This document shows, one piece after another, positions 24,166 through 33,216 of a stretch of DNA of 64,000 bases (within the stretch, counting starts at the first letter, position 1; every line of letters starts with the position of its first letter). The translations under genes were made by a program, and so were the position numbers. The DNA is from Microbacterium sp. VKM Ac-2923. Its GTDB lineage: Bacteria > Actinomycetota > Actinomycetes > Actinomycetales > Microbacteriaceae. The notes beneath the pieces are model-generated. The model was not told where the DNA came from, ran no database searches, and saw nothing but the letters and a program-made list of their open reading frames with translations. The stretch is from positions 154,940-218,939 of the forward strand of contig NZ_JALGRP010000007.1 in NCBI RefSeq assembly GCF_022815605.1, in the 5' to 3' direction.

Positions 24166-25353
24166 CTATTCCAAACCCTCCCCATCGCGATCACTCGTAC
24201 GCGACGTCGCGACGATCGCCACCCCCACGGCGAGCACGGCCGCATTAGACCAGAAGATCGCCACGAGTCCGAGAGGACCGGCGACGAGGCCCACGCTCAC
24301 CGGGATCAGCACCTGCAGCACGCGGTTGGCGGTCAGGCGCAGGCCGAGGGCGGCGCCGTGCACCGCGGGCGGGGTGATCGCGGTGGTCCAGGCCATCGTG
24401 AGGGGTTGGGGGAGGCCGAGGGCGATGCCGAGAGCGATCATCACGGGGATCGCGCCCCACTGGTTCGCGAAGGGCAGGGCGACGAGGCTCGCGACGCCCA
24501 GGAGCATCGCCACGACGAGCAGGGTGCGGCGGCCGAATCGCGCGACGATGCGGGCGAGGCCGAGGCGGCTCACCACCGAGACGATGGCGCGCAGGGCGAG
24601 CAGCAGGCCGACGGTGACCGGGGCGATGCCCTTCTCGACCGCCCACAGCGGCACGAAGGTGTAGAGCAGGTCGACCGTCACGAGCACGGCTCCGCTGACG
24701 GCGAGGGCCCGCCACAGCTCGGGCGCTTTCATCACCGCTGAGAGCGGAACGCGCGGGGCCTTCGCGGCGGTAGTTCGGCGGTGCGTATCGCCGCGGCGCA
24801 GGAAGAGGATCAGCGGTAGAGCGAGCACCGTGAAGGCGAGGCAGACGGCGAAGCCCGCGGTCGTGTCGGGCTCATCGCGCGCGGCGAGGGTCGCGGCGAT
24901 GGTCACGGCCGGGGGACCGATCAGCTGACCGATGGATGCCGCGGCGCTGAGGGTGCCGAAGCCGCTGTCCATCGAGCCCCCACGGCTCGCGTGCGCGACG
25001 AAGGTCTGCTGGCCGATCATCACGAAGAGGTGGCCCAAGCCGATCGTCAGGGTCGCGGCGAACAGCAGAAGGACGGTCGACGGCAGGGCGAGCACGACGA
25101 CCGCGCCGGCCGAGGCGATGAGAAGGCCGGCGAAGGCGACGGTGCTGCCGCCGACCCGGTCGCAGATGCGGCCCGCGGGAAGCGCCGCGACGATCGTCGG
25201 AACGGCGAAGGATGCCGCGAGCGCGGCGAGCAGCAGCGGATCCCCGCCCAGCTCGAGCGCCCGGTAGCCGACCATCAGCCGGACACCGACCCACGAGGCC
25301 TGCGACAGCGCCGCCTGGGTGCTGAGCGCAGCCCGCCAGGCGGGGCCGGTCAC
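24166..25353 (-). CDS. MFS transporter
   Basis: 395 residues with about twelve membrane helices and no signal peptide, typical of a bacterial MFS exporter or uptake protein. It begins MTGPAWRAALSTQAALSQAS; the A-motif-like loop is GRICDRVGGSTVA between helices 2 and 3. The second half has GRRTLLVVAMLLG. The substrate cannot be told from sequence. The start overlaps the stop of the RpiR regulator gene by four bases (ATGA), so both are one leftward operon and the regulator probably controls the transporter. Confidence 0.85.
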   Translation of the reverse strand: MTGPAWRAALSTQAALSQASWVGVRLMVGYRALELGGDPLLLAALAASFAVPTIVAALPAGRICDRVGGSTVAFAGLLIASAGAVVVLALPSTVLLLFAATLTIGLGHLFVMIGQQTFVAHASRGGSMDSGFGTLSAAASIGQLIGPPAVTIAATLAARDEPDTTAGFAVCLAFTVLALPLILFLRRGDTHRRTTAAKAPRVPLSAVMKAPELWRALAVSGAVLVTVDLLYTFVPLWAVEKGIAPVTVGLLLALRAIVSVVSRLGLARIVARFGRRTLLVVAMLLGVASLVALPFANQWGAIPVMIALGIALGLPQPLTMAWTTAITPPAVHGAALGLRLTANRVLQVLIPVSVGLVAGPLGLVAIFWSNAAVLAVGVAIVATSRTSDRDGEGLE

Positions 25354-26189
25354 GGCCGGAGGGGGATCTCGTCGGTGCCGCCGAGCATGCGGGTGAGTCC
25401 GTCGATGTCTTCGCGCACGGCGTGATACCGCTCGGAGTCGAGGTGGTAGACCGCGAGCTGGAGCGCGTAGCAGATGGCCATCGGCACGAAGAGGGTGCGG
25501 TACTCGCTGTCGGCACTGCGGAGGGCCGCGATCAGGTGGTCGGGCGCAGGCCGGAACTGCGCGCCCGGCACGTCGGTGATGAGCAGGCTGCGTCCGCGTC
25601 GGCGCTGCGCCTCGGCGATGAGGGCGGGAAGCATCCGCGGGGTCTCGCGCAACGCGAAGCCGATCAGGATGCTGGTGGAGTCGAACGGCACGAAGCGCTC
25701 GGCGAGGTCCTTCGCCTGGGGCGAGAGGGTGACCACGACCATCCCCAACCGGCGGAAGCGGCGGGCGAGCAATTCCTGCAGCGATCGGGCGTCGCCGTTC
25801 GCGAAGATGTAGACGACCCCGGCGCCGGCGATGTCGCGGGCGGCGGCGTCGATCGCGGACTGGGGGACGAACTCCGACAGCCGCTCGAGACCGGCCCGCT
25901 CGTCGGCGACGAAGGATGCCAGGTCGGCCCCGGACTCCTGCCGCATCGGCGCCCCGGAGAGCGCGGGGTTCACCTCGTCGGCGCGGAGGTCGCGGCGCAG
26001 GTCGGGGTATCCGCGATAGCCCAGCTTCTGCGCGAGACGCACCACGGTCGACTCGTGCGTACCGGCCTGGGCTGCCACGTCGGCCGCCGTCGTCGACGAC
26101 GTCGCGGCGCTCAACAGCACCGTCATGACCTTCTGCTCCGTGGTGCTCAGGGCGGCGGTGTTACGAGTCGCGACGGCGCGGAAGCTCAT
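25350..26189 (-). CDS. MurR/RpiR-family transcriptional regulator
   Basis: 279 residues from the ATG at 26189, preceded by GGAGAG. The N-terminal RpiR helix-turn-helix has STTAADVAAQAGTHESTVVR followed by LGYRGYPDLRRDL. The C-terminal SIS domain (AGVVYIFANGDARSLQ, TSILIGFALRETPRML) would sense a phosphosugar or other metabolite. It is divergent from the tripartite tricarboxylate transporter operon and coupled to an MFS gene, so both are likely regulated by it. An inverted repeat in the divergent gap is the obvious operator candidate. Confidence 0.88.
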   Translation of the reverse strand: MSFRAVATRNTAALSTTEQKVMTVLLSAATSSTTAADVAAQAGTHESTVVRLAQKLGYRGYPDLRRDLRADEVNPALSGAPMRQESGADLASFVADERAGLERLSEFVPQSAIDAAARDIAGAGVVYIFANGDARSLQELLARRFRRLGMVVVTLSPQAKDLAERFVPFDSTSILIGFALRETPRMLPALIAEAQRRRGRSLLITDVPGAQFRPAPDHLIAALRSADSEYRTLFVPMAICYALQLAVYHLDSERYHAVREDIDGLTRMLGGTDEIPLRP

Positions 26190-26260
26190 GTTCTCTCCTT
26201 CGAGGCACGACGCCGATCGAGCGGGTCGGTTGTTGACAAGTCTGGACCATCCTGCAATCC

Positions 26261-26297
26261 TGTGCAAGTGCGCAAGTTGCGACAACGGTCTTGCACA
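26261..26297. promoter_or_regulatory. Candidate RpiR operator (inverted repeat)
   Basis: TGTGCAAG at 26261-26268 and CTTGCACA at 26290-26297 form a perfect 8-bp inverted repeat with a 21-bp spacer. They lie between the rpiR start (26189) and the tctB start (26329). A second partial copy of the core (GCGCAAG) lies between the arms. Assignment to the RpiR protein is by position only. Confidence 0.5.
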
Positions 26298-26328
26298 CAC
26301 ACCTAGCACGAAACCCGCAGAGAGGCGG

Positions 26329-26970
26329 ATGACGATGGCGTCTGATGTGGTGCAAACCTCGTCCCCGACGAGGGCACGGCAGTACCTGGAGTGGTCTGTC
26401 GTGGCGATCGGTGCCGTCGCCGGTATCGCGGTCATGGTGTCGGGCTTCGGCTACGGCTTGACCAACGTGACCGGGGTGGGCGCCGGGTTCTTCCCGGTCG
26501 TCGCGGGAGCCACGATCGCCCTCGGCGCGGTGCTCTGGGCGCTGCAGCTGCTCGGTGCGGCTGCGGCGCAGCGGCGCGAGGCGAACCGGTCGGAACACGA
26601 CGCACGGACGCCCTTCGAGGGCAACCGCGTCGACCCGCCCACCGACACCGCGATCGGCGTGCTCGTCGTCGATGGCATCGATGAGGAAGACGACGACATC
26701 GCCCTCCCCGACCGTCGTGGCATCCTGCGCGTCGCCATCGTGGCGGGATCGCTCGTGCTCGCCGCGATCCTTTTGCCGGTGCTCGGGTACCTCCTCACCA
26801 TGACGCTGCTGCTCTTCAGCGTGATGACCCTCGTGAGCGCTCGCCGCTGGTGGGTCGCCCTTCTCATCGCGGTCGGCGTCGCCGTCATCAGCCGGTTCGT
26901 CTTCGCCGACCTGCTCGGCACCGCCCTCCCGCACTCGAGCATCACCGTGCTCCGGATGATCGGCCTCTGA
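26329..26970 (+). CDS. tctB: Tripartite tricarboxylate transporter, small membrane subunit TctB
   Basis: 213 residues from the ATG at 26329, with AGAGAGG just upstream; a second ATG two codons later is possible. It has four membrane helices: WSVVAIGAVAGIAVMVSGF, the GAGFFPVVAGATIALGAVLWAL segment, and a C-terminal pair near residues 140-200. The GxGFFP motif is characteristic of TctB. It has an acidic cytoplasmic loop of ~60 residues between the helix pairs. It is the first gene of a tctBAC operon, one base before tctA. Confidence 0.9.
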   Translation: MTMASDVVQTSSPTRARQYLEWSVVAIGAVAGIAVMVSGFGYGLTNVTGVGAGFFPVVAGATIALGAVLWALQLLGAAAAQRREANRSEHDARTPFEGNRVDPPTDTAIGVLVVDGIDEEDDDIALPDRRGILRVAIVAGSLVLAAILLPVLGYLLTMTLLLFSVMTLVSARRWWVALLIAVGVAVISRFVFADLLGTALPHSSITVLRMIGL

Positions 26971-26971
26971 C

Positions 26972-28489
26972 ATGGAATTCGGCGCTCTCTTCCAAGGACT
27001 CCTCACCGTCCTGACTCCCGAGAACCTGCTCTTCGCCCTCCTCGGCTGCGTGCTCGGCATGCTCGTCGGCGTGCTGCCCGGCTTCGGGCCCGCAGCAGCC
27101 GTCTCGCTGCTCATCCCGGTCACCTTCGGGCTCTCGCCCACGACCGCGATCATCATGCTCGCCGCCATCCTCTACGGAGCGGCCTTCGGCGGCACGATCA
27201 CCGCCGTCCTGCTGCGGATCCCCGGTGAGGCGTCGTCGGTGGCGACGACCCTCGACGGATACGAGCTCGCCAAGCGCGGGCGCGGCGGCCCGGCGCTCGT
27301 CATCGCGGCGGTGGGGTCGTTCATCGGCGGGCTGGTCGGCGTCGTCGGGTTCGTGCTCGTCGCCCCCTTCGCGCGGATCGCGCTGGAGTTCGGCGCCCCC
27401 GAGCTGTTCCTCGTGTCGTTCCTCGGACTGCTGCTCATCACGAGCTTCGCGGGCAGCAACCCCGCCAAGGCGCTCATCAGCGCCGGCGTCGGCCTCGCGA
27501 TCGCGACGGTCGGCCTCGACCCGGGCGTCGGCATCGTGCGCTTCGGATTCGACATGCCGCAGCTCTTCGACGGCATCGGCCTCGTCGCGATCGTCATGGG
27601 CGCGTTCGGCCTCAGCGAGATCCTCGCCCAGGCCCAACGCGGCCCCGCAGGCATCGCCAAGCCCCTCTCGATCGGACGGCTCTACCCCACCCGCGACGAC
27701 TTCCGCCGCTCGTGGAAACCCTTCTTCCGCGGCTCGATCATCGGCTTCTTCATGGGCCTGCTCCCCGGCTCGCCCGGAGCCGCGACCTCGCTGGCCTCGT
27801 ACGCCGCCGAGAAGCGCTTCTCGAAGAAGCACCGCGCGGAGTTCGGCCGGGGCGCGATGGAGGGCGTCGCCGGACCCGAATCCGCCAACAACGCCCTCGC
27901 AGTGTCGTCGATGATCCCGCTGTTCACCCTTGGCATCCCGACGTCGGCGACGGTCGCCATCATGGCGGGTGCGTTCACCGTCAACGGGCTCATCCCGGGA
28001 CCGCTGCTGTTCCGCGACAACCCCGAGGTCGCCTGGGCCATCATCGCCAGCTTCCTCGTGGGCAACGTCATCCTGTTGATCCTCAACGTGCCCCTCGTGC
28101 GCGTCTGGATCGCCGTACTCCGCCTGCCGTTCGCCTACCTGATGGCCGCGATCCTCGCGTTCATGTTCCTCGGCACCTACTCGATCAACGGCAGCACCTT
28201 CGAGATCTTCGTCATGGTCGCCGCGGGCGTGATCGGCTACGTCTTCCACCTGCTGCGCGTGCCGCTGACGCCGCTCGTGCTCGCGATCATCCTCGGCCCG
28301 ATGCTCGAGGAGAACTTCCAGCGCTCGCTCGCCCTGTCGCGCGGTGACTGGGGAGTGTTCACGAGCAGCCCGATCGCCACCGGCCTCCTCGTGGTCTGCG
28401 CCCTCGCCGTCGCGCTCGGAGCGAGCCGCCCCGCGCTCGCCGCCTTCGTGCGGTCGCGGTCCCGTTCCCGTGCACGTGTCGACGCCTAG
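26972..28489 (+). CDS. tctA: Tripartite tricarboxylate transporter, large permease TctA
   Basis: 505 residues with about 11-12 membrane helices, the normal length for TctA. Family hallmarks are GVLPGFGPAAAVSLLIPVTF near residue 33, the matching second-half repeat FFMGLLPGSPGAATSLASYA near 262, and GVAGPESANNA near 299. It forms the membrane pore of a secondary, binding-protein-dependent carboxylate importer with TctB and TctC. Its start lies one base after the tctB stop. Confidence 0.94.
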   Translation: MEFGALFQGLLTVLTPENLLFALLGCVLGMLVGVLPGFGPAAAVSLLIPVTFGLSPTTAIIMLAAILYGAAFGGTITAVLLRIPGEASSVATTLDGYELAKRGRGGPALVIAAVGSFIGGLVGVVGFVLVAPFARIALEFGAPELFLVSFLGLLLITSFAGSNPAKALISAGVGLAIATVGLDPGVGIVRFGFDMPQLFDGIGLVAIVMGAFGLSEILAQAQRGPAGIAKPLSIGRLYPTRDDFRRSWKPFFRGSIIGFFMGLLPGSPGAATSLASYAAEKRFSKKHRAEFGRGAMEGVAGPESANNALAVSSMIPLFTLGIPTSATVAIMAGAFTVNGLIPGPLLFRDNPEVAWAIIASFLVGNVILLILNVPLVRVWIAVLRLPFAYLMAAILAFMFLGTYSINGSTFEIFVMVAAGVIGYVFHLLRVPLTPLVLAIILGPMLEENFQRSLALSRGDWGVFTSSPIATGLLVVCALAVALGASRPALAAFVRSRSRSRARVDA

Positions 28490-28569
28490 CCCCGTCCCCG
28501 CACCCTCGTCATCCCGACACATTCAGCATCCCCGCACATTCGTCATCCCCACCAGAAGGAGAAAACAGC

Positions 28570-29586
28570 ATGCGAATCCGCTCCCTGACCCTCGGCGCCG
28601 TTGCAGCCCTGGCTGCCGTGGCCCTCGTCGGATGCTCATCCGCCACCGGATCGACCTCGAGCGGCGACGGCGCCGACGAGGCCTGGCCCGCCGCCGGAAC
28701 CGACATCGAATGGATCGTCCCCTCGGCCGCCGGTGCCGGCAACGACATCCTGGCCCGCATCGTCGCGCCGGCTATGCAGGAATCCCTCGACGCCAACATC
28801 CAGGTCGTGAACCTCGAGGGCGGCAGCCAGGTCGTCGGCCTCAGCAAGCTCGCCACCTCGGCACCCGACGGCACGACGTTCGGCTACACGAACATCCCGT
28901 CCATCCTCGGTCGCTACCTCGACCCCTCCAAGAACGCCACCTTCGATCGCGAGAGTTTCTTGCCGGTCGGTTCGTTCGCCACGAACTCGGTCGTGATCGG
29001 CGTGGCCGCGAACAGCCCGTACAAGACCATCGACGACCTGTTCGCCGCCGTCGAAGACGACCCCGGCACCATCACGGCGGGCACCGACTCGCGCGCCGGC
29101 GACGACCACGTCAACCTGCGGATCCTCGAGAACGAACTCGACCTGGAGTTCAACATCGTCCACTACAACAGCGGTGCCGACAAGGTGGCCGCTGTCATGT
29201 CGGGCGAGGTGAACTTCGCCCTCGGCGGGGTGTCGAGCTTCTACGGCCCGTACAAGTCCGGCGACATCCGCCTGTTGGCGATCGTCGAGGACGAGCAGAG
29301 CGAACTCATGCCCGACGTGCCCACGCTGTCCGGCGAGGGCTTCGAGGTGGCGCCGATGAACAGCCGCTTCACCCTGTCTGTGCCGGCGGAGACGCCCGAG
29401 AACATCCGCTCCTCGCTGGAGGCCGCCCTCGAGGTCGCCGCGGCAGACCCCGCGGTCATCGAGAAGCTCACCAACGCCGCCACCGTCGCATCCTGGATGC
29501 CGGGAGCCGAGGTCGCGAAGCTCTGGGAAGAGCGCGAAGCCACGATCTCGCCCATCATCGACGAACTGCTGCAGGTGTCGCCGTGA
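28570..29586 (+). CDS. tctC: Tripartite tricarboxylate transporter substrate-binding lipoprotein TctC (Bug family)
   Basis: 338 residues. A lipoprotein signal ends LVGC (Cys22), so it is anchored outside the membrane. The Bug-family fold begins DIEWIVPSAAGAGNDILAR and has VVNLEGGSQVVGLSKLA and the NSGADKVAAVMSGEVNFALGG segment. It would capture a carboxylate for TctAB. AGAAGGAG lies upstream. It is 80 bp after tctA, and its stop overlaps the next start (GTGA). The ligand is not evident; the linked RraA-like aldolase hints at an oxo-acid or aromatic-derived acid. Confidence 0.92.
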   Translation: MRIRSLTLGAVAALAAVALVGCSSATGSTSSGDGADEAWPAAGTDIEWIVPSAAGAGNDILARIVAPAMQESLDANIQVVNLEGGSQVVGLSKLATSAPDGTTFGYTNIPSILGRYLDPSKNATFDRESFLPVGSFATNSVVIGVAANSPYKTIDDLFAAVEDDPGTITAGTDSRAGDDHVNLRILENELDLEFNIVHYNSGADKVAAVMSGEVNFALGGVSSFYGPYKSGDIRLLAIVEDEQSELMPDVPTLSGEGFEVAPMNSRFTLSVPAETPENIRSSLEAALEVAAADPAVIEKLTNAATVASWMPGAEVAKLWEEREATISPIIDELLQVSP

Positions 29587-30209
29587 CCTCGGCCGTGGCG
29601 ACAGCCGTCATCGAGCGCGCTCCCCTCAGCGCCTCCGAGCGCGAGCGCCTCGCGCCCTTGGCCGCCTCGGCGGTCGTCGACTCGATGCAGCGCCTTGGGT
29701 CTCCGGATGCCGGCATCTCACCGACGTGGGCGGGTGCGCGCCTGGTGGGACCGGCGCTGACCGTGCTCACGGCGGCGGGCGACAACCAGATCGTCCACGC
29801 GGCGCTCGACGTCGTGCAGCCGGGCGAGGTCATCGTGCTCAACGGCTTCGGCGACACGACGAGGGCGCTGATCGGTGACCTCATCGCCGAGCGGGCGCTG
29901 AGCCTCGGGGTGGCCGGCTTCGTCGTCGACGGCTGCGTGCGCGACGTCGACGCCATCCGCGAGCTCGGGCTCCCCGTCTTCGCCCGCGGGGTGACCCCCG
30001 CCGGTCCGTACAAGAACGGCCCCGGAGTGATCGGCGGCGCGGTCGCGATCGGGGGAGTGGCCGTGCTCACCGGCGACGTCGTGGTCGCCGACGCCGACGG
30101 CGTCGTGTTCATCCCGCGCGCACAGCTCGACACGATCGTCGACCTCGCCGAGCAGAAGCTCGAGAGCGAAGCCCGGAAGCGGGCGAGCATCCGGGCGTCG
30201 GTGATCTGA
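29583..30209 (+). CDS. RraA-family protein (4-hydroxy-4-methyl-2-oxoglutarate aldolase-like)
   Basis: 208 residues from a GTG overlapping the tctC stop by four bases. RraA/HMG-aldolase proteins cleave 4-hydroxy-4-methyl-2-oxoglutarate or related acids to pyruvate. Visible are GPALTVLTAAGDNQIVH, GDLIAERALSLGVAGFVVDGCVRDVD (metal and substrate loop, with the conserved Arg-Asp), and GDVVVADADGVVFIP. Tight coupling to a carboxylate importer supports a catabolic aldolase rather than the RNase E regulator role; actinobacterial RraA-like proteins usually lack that role. The exact substrate is unknown. Confidence 0.87.
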   Translation: MTSAVATAVIERAPLSASERERLAPLAASAVVDSMQRLGSPDAGISPTWAGARLVGPALTVLTAAGDNQIVHAALDVVQPGEVIVLNGFGDTTRALIGDLIAERALSLGVAGFVVDGCVRDVDAIRELGLPVFARGVTPAGPYKNGPGVIGGAVAIGGVAVLTGDVVVADADGVVFIPRAQLDTIVDLAEQKLESEARKRASIRASVI

Positions 30210-30239
30210 CCCCACCGAGCCAGCGTCACCGGACACGAG

Positions 30240-30285
30240 GAAGGGCCTCGCGCGAACGGCATCCACCGTCCGTGCGAGGCCCTTC
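30240..30285. terminator. Bidirectional terminator between tct operon and OYE gene
   Basis: A perfect 12-bp stem, GAAGGGCCTCGC (30240-30251) with GCGAGGCCCTTC (30274-30285), has a 22-base loop. It lies 30 bp after the RraA-like stop and 8 bp from the stop of the convergent OYE gene. There is no long T run, as usual in high-GC actinobacteria. Confidence 0.8.
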
Positions 30286-30293
30286 AACGTCAG

Positions 30294-31370
30294 TCAGCCC
30301 TGGAGGAACGGGTAGTCCGTGTAGCCGCGCTCATCGCCGCCGTAGACGGTGGGCTGGTCGACCTGATTCTCGTCGGCGCCCTTCTGCCAGCGGGTCACGA
30401 GGTCGGGGTTCGCGATCGCGGGGCGACCGACGGCGACCAGGTCGGCGATGCCCTCGTCGACAGCCGACACGGCCTCGTCGCGCGTGGTGATGCTCGAGAA
30501 GCCGGTGTTGACGATGACCGTGCCGCCGAACGCGCGGCGGAGGTCCTGGATGAACTCGCCGGCGGGGTCGGCGTGCAGCACGCTCAGGTAGGCGAGGCCC
30601 AGCGGGGCGAGGCCGCCGATGAGCGCTTCATAGGTGGCGCGGGTCTCAGCCTCGTCCTTTTCCCAGACGTCCTGGATGTTGTGGGCGGGCGAGATCCGGA
30701 TGCCGACGCGTCCGGCGCCGATCTCGGCGACGACGGCTTCGGCGACCTCGATGACGAAGCGGGCGCGGGCCTCGGGCGATCCGCCGTAGCCGTCGGTGCG
30801 CTGGTTGGAGGCGGGGGAGAGGAACTCGTGGAGGAGGTATCCGTTGGCGCCGTGCAGCTCGACGCCGTCGAAGCCGGCATCCACTGCCCGTCGCGCGGCG
30901 GCGACGAACTCGTCGCGGACGGTGGCGAGCTCGGCGGTCTCGAGCGCGTGGGGGGTGGCGTAGGCGACCTTGGTGCCGTCGGCCAGGCGGGTTTCGCCCT
31001 CGATGGCGATTGCTGAGGGGGCGACGATGCGATCGGTGCCGGTGATGTCGGGGTGCGTGACGCGTCCGCCGTTCATGAGCTGCATGAAGACGGTGCCGCC
31101 CTCGGCGTGCACGGCGTCGGCGACCTTGGCCCAGCCGGCGGCCTGTGCGTCGGTGACGATGCCGGGCTGGCCCGGGTACGCACGCGATTCGGCGCTCGGG
31201 AACACGCCCTCGGTCACCAGCAGGCCGATGCCCGCGCGCTGCGCGTAGTACTTCGCGACGATGGGTCCGGGGACGCCGTTGACGTCGGCGCGGAGGCGGG
31301 TCATCGGGGCGAGCGACACGCGGTTGCGAACGTCGACGTCGCCGACGGTGGTGGGGCTGAACAGGCTCAC
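30294..31370 (-). CDS. Old yellow enzyme-family alkene reductase
   Basis: 358 residues from the GTG at 31370, chosen because AAAGGA precedes it and the family starts at LFSPTTVGDV; the frame is open 10 codons further up. It is an FMN-dependent NAD(P)H reductase of activated C=C bonds. It has NRVSLAPMTRLRAD, the substrate-binding pair and following Gly in GVELHGANGYLLHEFLSP, SNQRTDGYGGS, VIVNTGFSS and the FMN phosphate site ADLVAVGRPAIANPDLV. It is monocistronic and ends at a shared terminator. A tiny remnant of a related C-terminus occurs at about 20999-21049. Confidence 0.92.
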   Translation of the reverse strand: MSLFSPTTVGDVDVRNRVSLAPMTRLRADVNGVPGPIVAKYYAQRAGIGLLVTEGVFPSAESRAYPGQPGIVTDAQAAGWAKVADAVHAEGGTVFMQLMNGGRVTHPDITGTDRIVAPSAIAIEGETRLADGTKVAYATPHALETAELATVRDEFVAAARRAVDAGFDGVELHGANGYLLHEFLSPASNQRTDGYGGSPEARARFVIEVAEAVVAEIGAGRVGIRISPAHNIQDVWEKDEAETRATYEALIGGLAPLGLAYLSVLHADPAGEFIQDLRRAFGGTVIVNTGFSSITTRDEAVSAVDEGIADLVAVGRPAIANPDLVTRWQKGADENQVDQPTVYGGDERGYTDYPFLQG

Positions 31371-31660
31371 GGGGGTCCTTTCGTGGGGAACGGGGGCCAC
31401 GGCATGGCAACGAGGGGTGGCGGCTGCCTATTCCAACGGGGCGAGCCGACACGGCATGGAGGCTTGACGGTGGGGGAGCGCTGACCTCGCGGACGGGATC
31501 GGCGCCCGGATCCGCTGCGCGCAGAGGGGCGGATGCCATCGTGGCGGCGAGATGGGCAAGGTCGCCCCGGCAGGCCCGAAACTGCCTCTGGTCAGGAACG
31601 ATGTCGGCGAGGAAGATGGTCGGCGTCGCAGCGTCGCCCACCCGAAAGAACGGTCTTCCG

Positions 31661-33049
31661 ATGGCATCCCTCTTCGAAACGTCCCTCGACGATCGCGCCA
31701 TGGCCTTGCGCGAAGCGCTCGGTTCGCGTGTCGTCTTCGCCCACGAGCCCGAGTACGACGTCGTGCGCGCGCCGTGGAATCCCACCGCTGACCAGCGTCC
31801 GTTCGCCGTCGCCACCCCGGAGTCGGCCGACGACGTCGTCGCGATCGTGCGCGCGGCGACGACAGCGGGTCTGCGCATCGCGGCGCAGTCCACCGGGCAC
31901 GCGGCTCCGGGGCTCTGCGAGACCGACCTCGCTGACGTGGTGCTGGTGCGGCTCGGTGCGCTGCGCGGGGTCACCGTGCACCCCGAGACCCGCACCGCGA
32001 CCGTGCTCGGCGGGTCGCACTGGAACGACGTCCTGGATGCCACCGCGCCTCACGGCCTCACCGCCCTGCACGGCAGCGCGGGCGACGTCTCGGTCGTCGG
32101 GTATTCGCTCAACGGCGGCGTCTCGTTCTACGCGCGGGCACACGGGCTCGGGATCAACGCCGTGAGGTCGGCGCAGGTCGTCACCGCCGACGGCACGCTC
32201 GTGCGCGCGAGCGCCGACGAGAACACCGACCTGTTCTGGGCCGTCCGCGGAGGGTCGGGGTCGTTCGGCATTGTGGTCTCGCTCGAGATCAATCTGCTGC
32301 CCTACGCCGACGTGTTCGCCGGGATGCTGCTGTGAAACGCCACGCGCACGGAGGCGGTGAGCCGCGCGTGGGCCGAGTGGACGGCATCCGCTCCCGAATC
32401 CGTCACCTCGACCCTGCGCGTACTGCACCTGCCGCCCCTGCCCGAACTGCCGCCCTTCCTTTCGGGACGCTCCCTCGTCGTGGTCGACGGAGCCGTGCTC
32501 GAGACCGACGCGCGCGCCGACGAGCTGCTGCAGCCCCTCCGCGACCTCGCGCCCGAGATCGACACGTTCGGGCGGATCCCCTCGGCGGGACTCGTGCACG
32601 TGCACATGGATCCGCCGCAGCCGACCCCGGCGGTGACCCGTCACCGGATCCTCGAGACGCTGACCGACGAGGCCGTCGCGGCGTTCGTCGCGGCATCCGC
32701 GGACCCGGCGCTCTTCGTCTCGGAGCTGCGACACGTGGGCGGGGCCGCGTCCCGCCCGGTGCCGGCGGGTGGCGCGGTGTCGGCGATCGCGGGCGACTAC
32801 ATCGTGCACGGGATCGCGGTGCCACCCGTGCCTGAGGCGGTCCCGGTGGCGCGGGCCGCGGCTGACGCCTTCATCGAGTGCTTTGAGCCGTGGGCGAGCG
32901 AGGCGCTGGTGCTAACGTTCCTCGACGGCGGCTCGGACCGCGCGCCGGGCTTCGGGGCGTCGCTCGACCGGTTGCGCGCGCTGAAGGCGGAGTGGGACCC
33001 GCGGAACGTGTTCGCGGCGGCGAACCCGGTTGTGCCGGCGGGTGGCTGA
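31661..33049 (+). pseudogene. FAD-binding (BBE-like) oxidoreductase interrupted by an in-frame TGA
   Basis: The whole 1389-bp frame encodes a PCMH-type FAD-linked oxidase of ~460 residues. The N-terminal FAD domain has STGHAAPGL, VLGGSHWNDVLDA, GDVSVVGYSLNGGVSFYARAHG and FWAVRGGSGSFG. The substrate domain starts RAWAEWTASAPESV, and the family C-terminus is EWDPRNVFAAANPV. The two halves are in the same frame, separated only by a TGA at 32333-32335 after GMLL, where relatives usually have Trp (TGG). This is one nonsense change, a sequencing error, or readthrough. No other damage is seen. The start is ATG 31661. Confidence 0.8.
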
Positions 33050-33216
33050 GTGGGGGCGTGAGGCGGTCGCCTAGGGGTCATCGGGGGCGATATAGGCGGC
33101 GCGGTGGAACGCAGGGGGAGCGGATGCCGAGCCCGTCACCGAGCAGGGTCGGCGTCGGCGAGCGGGGCGCCGTTGACGACTGCGCGGCACGCCAGCACAC
33201 CGTTCCCCGGATGCGG

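Noticed and set aside
26942..28522. 526-codon frame opposite tctA
   Set aside because: The product is almost only Glu, Arg, Asp, Gly and His, typical of the antisense of a hydrophobic membrane protein gene; tctA motifs are clear on the other strand.
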